From Sphingobium chungbukense (GTDB lineage: Bacteria; Pseudomonadota; Alphaproteobacteria; Sphingomonadales; Sphingomonadaceae): a stretch of DNA of 64,000 nt. The DNA is taken from positions 1-64,000 of the forward strand of contig NZ_LBIC01000009.1 in assembly GCF_001005725.1 (NCBI RefSeq). The letters run 5' to 3'. Made by a program: the position numbers and the translations under genes. The notes under the pieces are model-generated. The model did not search any database and was not told the DNA's origin. It saw only the letters and a program-made list of their open reading frames with translations. Of the stretch, positions 52,811 to 62,000 are shown one piece after another. The stretch's first letter is position 1. Every line of letters starts with the position of its first letter.

Positions 52811-53352
52811 CATTCCTTCGTATTTATCTGCCATAAGGCAATCGCCAAGGAATGACGGCTTCCTCCCCCCTCTCCTGGCTGCCCTGGCTGCAAACGAAGC
52901 CACTCCGGAGCGAGCCGACCATCGCGCGGGGGTCTGGCGTCCGAAGGGCGGTGGGCTCAGTGCATTGCGATCCGCAGCAACGCTTCTGCCTTTTTTGCAT
53001 GCCCAAAGCCATGAACAGAGCCTGCCAGTTCATTCTGGATGGCGCCGGTTCTTCGCCACCGGCCCTGGACACATCGTGCGCCCGCCTGACCCTGATCAAG
53101 CGGCGCTTCTATCGCGGAAGGTATCGCTCGCTGGCGCCCTGAATCCGCTTTTCCCAGGGACGCGCCCAAAAGCATAGGGGGCGTGATGCCGTCAGGCTCT
53201 TCTCCATGCCGTCCATGACCGATCCCTGATCTTGCGCGTCGCCGCGATCCCTCAGAGCGCGCCTTGCCGCATGCGCGCGCCAGATGCGAAGCCGCAAAGC
53301 CTGCAATCGCCGGCGGGCGCTCCCTCACAATATGGCCTGCCGATTGAGGTCA
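52811..53352. other. Intergenic region before the M48 protease gene
   Basis: No gene is supported. Several short frames exist on both strands, for example 52852-53142 on plus, but with Ser/Arg-rich composition. The region opposite to the candidate RNA promoter lies at its left edge. Confidence 0.3.
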
Positions 53353-54279
53353 TCAGGGAGCGGAACCAAGCCTTTTGAGTTCCAGGGCCATGAGCGCCGC
53401 TCGCGCTTTTGCTCCCCTGTGTGTGGCGGCGTGAAACAGCCCGCCGCCGATCGCGCGTCCTTCGCCACGCCAGAAGTCGACTGCCGTCATGGGATTGATG
53501 CCGGCGGCCGAGAGAAGATGAACGCTGAGCCGGTCCGCCTCGTCTTCGGCCTCCCGCACGAGACGGGCGCTTCTGCCAAACGCTCCGGCAAGGCCCCGCT
53601 TGACCTTTTGGCCCTCAAGCCTTGCGCGATGGCCAAGGATATTATGGGCAAGTTCATGGGCGGCTACGACGGCAAGAGCGGTGTCGCCGAACCTGGCGAG
53701 AAAGCGCGCGGAGAGCTGGATCGTTTCCCCGTTGGAGATCGCCCACTCGCCAAGACCGGAACTTACCTCGAAGCGGGTACGGCAGGCTGGCACAGGCCGG
53801 ACTTGAACAGGAAATTCCTGGCCGCCTCGCCGGATCGAGAGGCGGATCGCTTCTGCAGGCGGCTGCGCGGCGATATAGCGTTCGATTTCGTCCCTGCGCC
53901 TGCTCGAGCCTGAATCCTTGCCGCCTGCTTCCCGAACCGCGATACCGTTGATGCTTGTTATGCCGTCGCCCGGCGCAAGGCCAGCGTTGCTGGCAGGACT
54001 TCCAGGCACGACTGCCATGATCGACAAGGTTGCCGGGAAGCCAAAGGTCGCGCGGGCTTCTTCGCGCAGGTCAGGCGCATATTGTTCGAGCGCGTGAACC
54101 ACCATGCCGGTGGCAGGCATCCTGTGAGGGCATGACGAGACATTCCCCGTCGTCAGACGGAACATGATGGACGCAAGACGCATATCCATGTCGCGCATTG
54201 TCTCGAGAAGACCTGCCTGCGCTGGCCATGACAGCGTGACTGCCAGTCCAAGAATGAACGCACGGATTGCAGGCAGCAT
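53353..54279 (-). CDS. M48-like metallopeptidase with PDZ domain, exported
   Basis: The 308-residue protein has a signal peptide (MLPAIRAFILGLAVTLSWPA with QAG), a PDZ domain at about residues 85-160 (MAVVPGSPASNAGLAPGDGI with TSINGIAVRE), and a zinc site H208-E-L-A-H212 in VVAAHELAHNILGHR, with the third ligand in EAEDEADRLS near 243-250. This combination resembles YfgC/BepA-like or other periplasmic M48 proteins with an unusual N-terminal PDZ. ATG 54279 follows GGAGG by 8 bases; the TTG at 54285 is rejected. Confidence 0.85.
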   Translation of the reverse strand: MLPAIRAFILGLAVTLSWPAQAGLLETMRDMDMRLASIMFRLTTGNVSSCPHRMPATGMVVHALEQYAPDLREEARATFGFPATLSIMAVVPGSPASNAGLAPGDGITSINGIAVREAGGKDSGSSRRRDEIERYIAAQPPAEAIRLSIRRGGQEFPVQVRPVPACRTRFEVSSGLGEWAISNGETIQLSARFLARFGDTALAVVAAHELAHNILGHRARLEGQKVKRGLAGAFGRSARLVREAEDEADRLSVHLLSAAGINPMTAVDFWRGEGRAIGGGLFHAATHRGAKARAALMALELKRLGSAP

Positions 54280-54293
54280 GTTCAAAACCTCCA

Positions 54294-54328
54294 GAATGAA
54301 GGATAGCTATATCTTTCCTGCTTCATTC
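54294..54328 (-). promoter_or_regulatory. Inverted repeat over the M48 gene promoter
   Basis: GAATGAAG (54294-54301) and CTTCATTC (54321-54328) are exact inverse complements, 19 bp apart, immediately upstream of the ribosome site on the minus strand. The AT-rich centre (GATAGCTATATC) may hold the -10 box. Suggests a dimeric repressor or activator. Confidence 0.5.
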
Positions 54329-54936
54329 AAAAGGAATGGATGAACCGGGATCGCTCGAAACGATGCTGATTACCGTCCCGTTCCTGTAAAAGCTTGCTTT
54401 CATCGAAAAGCGGGAGTTGCGCCTCAGGCATCCGATGTTGTACCGCGGCGCGATAAATTCACAGGAGCCCCATCATGTCTCTGGCCAAAGGATGGCGGCG
54501 CGCAGGGCATTGGCACGGGATCATTGAAGCTCATCGGGATGATTGGAGGGCCAGCATGAACTGGCGTCACCCCATTGGTACTCTATCCAAATCTAAGAGG
54601 GGCTCGAAATCCTTGGAATCTGGCGCGGCATGGTGGATCGTTGACCCTGACCATGCCTCCTCGGATTTCTGGCAACAAAGGTGCCTGCGGCCTTCTGCGC
54701 GTGCCTGCATGTCCACAGGCCCATTATCCCGATCATCACAAATGCCGTCGCTTTCACCTGGTCAAATTAAACAGCCATAATCCGATGGATCCCTTCCCCA
54801 CCCCCTTTCCCATTCACCATGCCGTCATCTTTCGGTTCACCCGAGCTGGGCATGGCCTCTTGCAAGCGCGACTGCTCCGGCATGCAAAGTCGCTATGCGC
54901 CGGATGCAGCCGGCCCGACGGGTCGGGAGGAAAGGC
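54329..54936. other. Intergenic region before the phosphatase gene
   Basis: A 101-codon plus frame (54475-54780) starts after ACAGGAGCC, but its composition (Ser, Trp, Arg) and codon use do not look like a gene, and no motif was found. GGGAGG at 54925-54930 serves the next gene. Confidence 0.3.
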
Positions 54937-55701
54937 GTGATATTTCGGCGATGGTTCTGGCGAGGAAAGGTGGAGCAATGGGACAGCCTCGCTCCACAGG
55001 GCGAGCGCATCTATGCCATCGGCGATGTCCACGGCCGGTTCGACCTGCTCGAAGACATGCTCGGCCAACTCGAAAAAGACTGTCGGGACGCGGATGCCGA
55101 CGTCATACGCCTCATTTTGCTGGGGGATCTTATCGACCGGGGTCCCGCTTCACAGGCCGTTGTCGAAAGGGCCATGCAGGCAAGCGGTCAATTTCGCCCG
55201 TTTCATTGGCTGACGGGCAATCATGAAGAGATGCTTCTCGCCGCCCTTGACGGCAATATCCCGGCCCTGCGTCAGTTCATTCGTGCTGGAGGCCAAGCCT
55301 GCCTGATCAGTTATGGGCTTGACCCGGTCGAATATCAGCGCGCCTCGCTCGAGCAGCTGAGCCTTGCGCTCCCAGACCTCATCCCGCCTGCCCATCAGCA
55401 ATTTCTGAGGCGCGGGGAAGACCTCATCATCCGCGGCGATTATGTCTTCGCGCATGCCGGTATCCGGCCGGGATTGCCGATTCAGCGGCAACGGCAACAA
55501 GATTTGCGATGGATCAGGAACGACTTCCTGAGCGCGGGGCATTTTGAGGGTCTCACTATCGTCCACGGCCATACGATCTCCCCCAATCCTGTGAACCTGC
55601 ACCACAGGATCGGCATCGACACAGGAGCCTTCCAGACCGGGCGGCTTAGCGCGGTGGCCCTGGAGGGCAATCGACGCTGGTTCCTCGAAGCCCGGGCATA
55701 G
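54937..55701 (+). CDS. PPP-family serine/threonine protein phosphatase
   Basis: The 254-residue protein contains the three metallophosphatase motifs GDVHG (29-33), GDLIDRG (63-69) and GNHE (94-97), then FAHAGIRPGLP and IVHGHTISPNPV with the metal-binding His. It resembles PrpA/PrpB or bis(5'-nucleosyl) tetraphosphatase-like enzymes, so the substrate may be protein or Ap4A. The start is GTG 54937, 6 bases after GGGAGG. Two dozen open codons upstream are passed over. Confidence 0.9.
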   Translation: MIFRRWFWRGKVEQWDSLAPQGERIYAIGDVHGRFDLLEDMLGQLEKDCRDADADVIRLILLGDLIDRGPASQAVVERAMQASGQFRPFHWLTGNHEEMLLAALDGNIPALRQFIRAGGQACLISYGLDPVEYQRASLEQLSLALPDLIPPAHQQFLRRGEDLIIRGDYVFAHAGIRPGLPIQRQRQQDLRWIRNDFLSAGHFEGLTIVHGHTISPNPVNLHHRIGIDTGAFQTGRLSAVALEGNRRWFLEARA

Positions 55702-56086
55702 CGGCAGGCTGCATACAGGCATTCCAGGGCAAGGCGGCTTGCCAGTGCAGTCCGCCTGCCGTGCCTCGCCAGATGTCAATGCAGCATTGCGGATCCGATT
55801 CCTTCATTGAAGGACGGCCTAATACCATTATCCCAAAGGAATCCTGTTAGCATAAGCCGGATCGGGTTACGCCAATACATAAGCATCCATTTGGTTCCAT
55901 GAGTCTTTTATTCGTGATTCCTTCCATACCGGACTATACACAAGCATTCAAGAAAGCTATCGATTTGCCGATTCTAAGGCTTGCCTGTCACAGGTTAGTC
56001 GCGGGTCGATGCTGTCTGGGGTCAGGGCATTTCGCGGCCCGTGGCTGACGCGGGCGCATGCGGTCTGTACGAACAGGGGAAACGAC
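55702..56086. other. Intergenic leader of the autotransporter
   Basis: An AT-rich segment (about 55800-55975) contrasts with surrounding GC content and probably holds the promoter of the autotransporter gene. No gene is supported. CAGGGGAAACGAC before the start gives the ribosome site. Confidence 0.4.
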
Positions 56087-59000
56087 ATGAAAATCGGTGC
56101 GCTTCAAACGGTCAGTTCTGCGGCATTGGCCATCGCATTGGCAGTATCCCCTGCCCAGGCGCAGGTCACGACATGGCTCGGCGGAACGGTGGGCGCCGAG
56201 CAGGATTGGTCGACAGGGACAAATTGGTCCGGCGGCGTTCCGGCCAGTGGCAGCGACGCCCGGATCGATGGCGCAGCGTCGCCGAGCGTCAGCCTGAGCG
56301 CTGGAGCGGGACAAGCAAATATTCTGAGGATCGGAACCGGGGCCAACGGCCTCCTTCAGATCAGTAATGGCGCGAGCCTTGAAACAAACACCGGCATGAT
56401 GGGGAGCAACGCCGGAAGCGCGGGTGTCGCGTCCATCACCGGCGCCGGAACGAACTGGACGAGTGAGTGGCTGTTTCTCGGTCTCCAGGGGGCAGGCACG
56501 CTTGACGTCTCGGATGGCGCGCACGCTGAGAGCGCGATCCTGGCTCTTGGAGCCAATCCCACCGGGAGCGGATTTCTGACGATAAGCGGCGGCGGCTCCG
56601 TCGCGACGAACTCCGCGGTCATCGGGGATCAGGGCATTGGCAACGTGATCGTCAATGGCGGCGCTCTTACGGCGGCGGCACTGTCGGTGGGCAATTATGC
56701 CGGGGCGACAGGGAATGTGATCCTCGTCGGGCCGGGCTCATCCCTGACGTCATCCTCGGCCACCATGGTGGTGGGCGGATCGGGCTCTGGCTATGTCAAT
56801 GTGTGGAACGGGGCTTCGGTGCTCTCGAGCGGCACCCTCAATATCGGCACTTACGCCGGCTCCCATGGTGAGGTTGTCGTCAGTGGCGCCGGCAGCTCGA
56901 TTGATGCCGCGTCGACGACAAGCGCAGCCATGATCCTGGGAGACCGGGGCACAGGCGTGCTCAACATCTCCGATGGCGGCACTGTCAATGTCGTGGGAGG
57001 TTCTGGAACGCTCAGAATTGCATCGCAATCCGGTTCTGCAGCTGAACTTCGCATCGGCGGAAACGGCGCTGCGGCTGCCGCAGGCTCGCTCAACGCGCAA
57101 AACGTCGTCTTCGGCGCCGGTGAGGGCGCAATCCTCTTCAATCACACCGACGCAGATTATCAGTTCGCCGCCAATATCCTCGGCAGCGGCAGCATCCAGC
57201 AGCTGGCTGGCACGACGAGGCTTCTCGGGCTCAATAGTTATACGGGAGGGACTACAATCACCGGGGGCAGGCTGATCGGCGACAGCGACAGTCTGACAGG
57301 ATCGATTTCATTGAATTACCCTGGTCATCTCGAGTTCGATCAGGCCAGTGACGGGATCTTCGCCGGACAGATTACGGGATTTGGCGATGTCACCAAGAGC
57401 GGTGCGGGTCAGCTGACGCTGGCGGGCGGCAACAGCGTGCGGTCCTTGTCAGTCACCGAGGGCAGCCTCCTGGTGAGCGCAGATCTCTCCAGCAACAGCG
57501 GAAAAATTGATGGCGAGCTCAATCCGATCGTTAAAGTCAGCGGGAGCGCGGCCAGCTGGGCAAGCAACGGGCTCCTCAACGTGGGCGACGCCGCGCAGGG
57601 AACCTTGCAGATCAGCGGCGGCGGCCAGGTTTCAAGCCGCGCGGGCGTGATCGGCGGACTTGGTGGATCGGTCGGCCATGTCACCATCGAAGGCGCCGGA
57701 TCGCAATGGTCCTCCGTCCCCGGTAGCGGCCCGCTCACCATCGGTCAGCTTGGCGCTGCCTATGTGGATATCGAGGATGGCGGCGCGCTTTATACCCAGG
57801 GCGCCAATATCGCCACTTTCGGCTCAGGCAAGGGCGTCGTCACGCTGAGCGGGGCAGGTTCCACCTGGCAGAATAATGGTTCGCTCGTCGTTGGCCAGGT
57901 CGGCGCGGGCCAGGGCTCGGGCAATTTCGTGAATGTGCTGGACGGGGCCGCCCTTGCAACAGACCAGCTCCTGATCGGTGGCGACGATAATTTCAACGGC
58001 AGCGGCATTGTGCAGGTGAGCGGCGCAGACTCCTCGCTGGTGGCGCGCACGGCAGCGAGCGTCGGTCATGGCGGCGTCGGCACGCTGGTCGTGGCGGACG
58101 GCGGCGTCGTGGATGTCGAGGCGGCCGGTATAAGCGGCGCAGGCATTTTGTCGGTTGGCCTTCGCCCAGGGTCTGTCGGCACCCTGGCGATAGGAGCCAT
58201 GAGCGACGAGGCTGCCCAGGCGGCGGGCCTTGTGAAGGCCAGCGCGATTGTCCTTGGGAGCAGCTTCGACCGGATCGTTCTCAATCATACCGATGACGCC
58301 TATGTGCTGTCATCGACGATCGCGGGAGCGGGCTCCCTCAACGTCTATGGCGGGACGAGCAGCCTCACGGGCAGCAACAGCTATACAGGCGGTACGTTCA
58401 TCCGCGGCGGCGTCCTTGAGATCGCGTCCGAAGGCGCCCTCGGCACCGGAGCGGTGGAGATCGGAGGTGGTTCCACGCCAACCGCGACGCTGCGCTTCGC
58501 GGCCGACACCGACTTCACCCGGGACATTCATCTTGCCACCAACACGTCGCGGCTCGACGTAGGGGATCATGACGTCATCCTCTCGGGCGACATTTCAAGT
58601 GGCGCAACTGTCAGCCTTCAGAAAAATGGTGCAGGTTCGCTCACTCTTCGCGGCGCCAACAGCTATCTTGGCAATACATGGCTCAATGAGGGTTCGCTGA
58701 TCGGCGATGCCGACAGCTTTGCGAACGGATTCATTGTCACCGCAGATGACACCCGCCTCATCCTTGACGAGGGCTCTGACACAATTTTCGCCAATCAGAT
58801 CCGGGGCACGGGCACCTTCGTAAAGCGCGGCCTGGGAACCGTCGACCTGACGGCAGAGAATGGCTTTTCGGGCGGAATGGTCGTTGAGGCAGGCATCCTC
58901 ACCACAAGCGTCACCGGCGCCTTTGGCGCGGGAACAGTCGATGTGCATGCGGGCGCTGGCGCTCGTGTCGGCGGTGTCGCGGAAGCTGGTCATATTCGCG

Positions 59001-62000
59001 TTTCCAACGACGGCGATTTCAGCTTTGAGGGCGAAGCCACCGGCGCGCAGGCCCGTATCGTCAATGCCGCTACCGGCCAGCTCTTCATTGATGACCTCGC
59101 CAGCGCCGGCACCAGCATCGGCAGCGTATCGGGCGAAGGCAGCGTCGTTCTTGGAAGCAAGTCCCTGACCCTGGGCGGGCTCAACCAGGATGATGTGATT
59201 TCGGGCGTCATATCCGGTTCGGGCGGCTCGCTCGTCAAGACCGGTTCCGGCGCTTTGACCTTGAGCGGCGCCAACACCTATTCCGGTGGCACGACGCTCC
59301 TCTCCGGCACGCTGGGCCTCGGCCATAGCGGAGCGCTGGGATCGGGCGGTCTCGTCATGGCAGGCGGCACGACACTCGACTATCTCGTGAGCGGCGACTT
59401 TGGCGATGAGGTCCGCCTGGTTCTTGACGGCAATGCGAAGCTGAACGTCGGCTCGGGCCTCACCGTCAACCAGAATGGCGCGCTCTTGGGAACAGGAGGA
59501 TTTGAAAAGACAGGCGCAGGCACCCTGCATCTCTGGTCGCCTGTCGCCTATGGCTTCGCGCCCAGCGAGCCAGGCAACTCCTATGAGGGTGACACGACCG
59601 TCTCGGCCGGACAGCTGGTTCTCCACGGCCCCAACGCGATCAGCGACCTCTCGGGCGTCACGGTGGCTTCCGGCGCCGGGATGCTGCTTTCGAGCGACTA
59701 TTATGGCAATGGCGAAACGATCGGCTCGCTCGCTGGCGCCGGCCTCGTTGATCTTGGCACGCGCGAGCTGATCACCGGCGGTAATGGCCGATCGACGATT
59801 TTCTCCGGCAATATCCAGGGAACTGGTACGCTCGTGAAGACGGGCGCGGGGGCGATGACCCTTGCCAGCGACCAATCCTACACAGGTCCGACCTTCGTCG
59901 AGGGCGGCCGCCTCACCGTCAACGGAGCACTGGCCTCTGGCTATGTAGGGGTCGATGACGGCGCGAGCCTGGGCGGGGCGGGAACGATCGCCGGGGACGT
60001 TTTCGTCAACAGCGGTGGCCGAATCCTGGGGACTTCGGGCCAAACCCTCACAATGAACGACCTGACGCTTGGCGCAGGATCGATGATCGACGCTAATCTT
60101 GCCTCGCCAAGCGAAACCGGTCTGCTTCGCGTCAATGGCGATCTTCGTCTCAATGGTGCCACGCTCAACGTCATCTCAGCGGGCGGGACTGCCCTTGATG
60201 CTGGCGTCTATCGCGTCATCGAATATGGCGGCGCGCTGTACAACAATACGCCGCTCGGCATCAGTTCCTACCCTTCGTCCATGGCGCTTGGTGACCTTGG
60301 CATCCAGACGGCTGTTGCAGGCCAGGTCAACCTTGTCAGCGCACAGGGTCTAACGCTCAATTTCTGGGACGGCAGCGCCGCTGCCAATCTCAACAACGGC
60401 ATTGTCGATGGAGGCGATGGCCTCTGGTCGGCGTCAGCGCATAGCTGGACCGATATGGACGGCGCCGTCACTCTCACCAGAGCCACCAATGCGATGGCTG
60501 TCTTCCAGGGCGCAGCCGGTCATGTCACAGTGGACGGAACGATCGCGACAAACGGCATCCAGTTTGCCGTCGATGGATATGATCTGGCAGGCGGCATCCT
60601 CGACATCGGCGCTGGCAACACCATCCGCGTGGGCGACGGCACCGCGGAGGGTGCCGCCTATGGCGCTGTGATCGGATCCACCATCCAGGGCAATGGCACC
60701 CTGGCGAAAACCGACCTTGGCACCCTGACGCTGACCGGTGACAACAGCTATGAGGGCGGCACCGTCATCTATGCCGGTACCCTTGTGGGATCGAGCGGCA
60801 GTTTGGGCAGCGGAGACATTCTCACCGCCGGCGCCCTCGTTATCGATCAGGACGACAACGGCACCCTTGCCCAGGATATCAGCGGCCTTGGTACATTGAC
60901 CAAGACCGGATCGGGCACACTCGCGCTCACAGGCGCCAACAGCTATCATGGAGGCACGACGCTCAACGGCGGCGGTATCGTCACGAGGACGACTGGCGGG
61001 CTTGGCACCGGCAATGTGAATGTCCTCTCGGGCCTGCTGAGTTTTGAAGAGGGCGCTACGGCTGGATCGCTCGGCATCGCCAATGACGGAACGGTCGAGT
61101 TTACCGACACAGCTTCTGCTGCAGACGCACAGATCGCCAATCGCGGTCAGACCAGTTTCTGGAACGAAGCGACCGGCGGCGCTGCGCTGATCGTCAACAG
61201 CGATGGCGGCGACACCAACTTCTTCGACACGTCCTCGGCCGGAACGGCGCGCATCAGCAACAGCGGCGCGGGCAGCGAGGTCTGGTTCTTCGACGCCGCA
61301 ACCGCCGGGTCGGCCAGTCTCACCAACGATGGTGGCCGCCTCATCTTCCGCAACACCTCTTCGGCAGGGCAGGCCTCGATCAACAATGTTGCAGGGACGA
61401 TCATCTTTGCCGATGCGTCGAGCGCCGATGAAGCCACGATCACGCATGGCGGGGGCACCCTCTCCCTTGCCAATCTCACCACCGGAGGACTTGCCATCGG
61501 ATCGCTCGATGGCGCGGGCGCGGTAAATCTTGCTGACAAGACCCTGACGCTAGGTGGCCTCAACGCCGACAATCTCCTCTCAGGCGCCATTTCCGGCGAG
61601 GGCGGTTCGCTCGTCAAGATCGGGACGGGAACCCTTACCCTTGAGGGCGTCAACGACTATTCGGGCACGACACTCGTCAGCAGCGGCAGCCTCAAGGTCG
61701 ACGGTTCGATCGCGACAGGGGCCACCGTCGCGGATGGGGCGACACTCTCAGGCACCGGTACGCTCGCAGGGACTGTCACGATCGCCGATGGCGGACATCT
61801 TGCCGGTCGTGCTGGCCAGACGCTCAATCTGGGTGCCCTTGCCCTTTCGGCGGGCTCGATCGTCGATCTCGAGATCGGTGCGCCAACCCAGGTCGCGGCC
61901 TTCGATGTTGCCGGGGACCTCACGCTCGACGGCACGCTCAACATGACCAGGGCTCTCGACTTCATGCCAGGGGTCACCCGCCTCTTCGACTATGGCGGCG

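Noticed and set aside
54475-54780. Plus-strand open frame of 101 codons with a fair ribosome site
   Set aside because: Codon usage and composition differ from the neighbours and no family pattern is seen.
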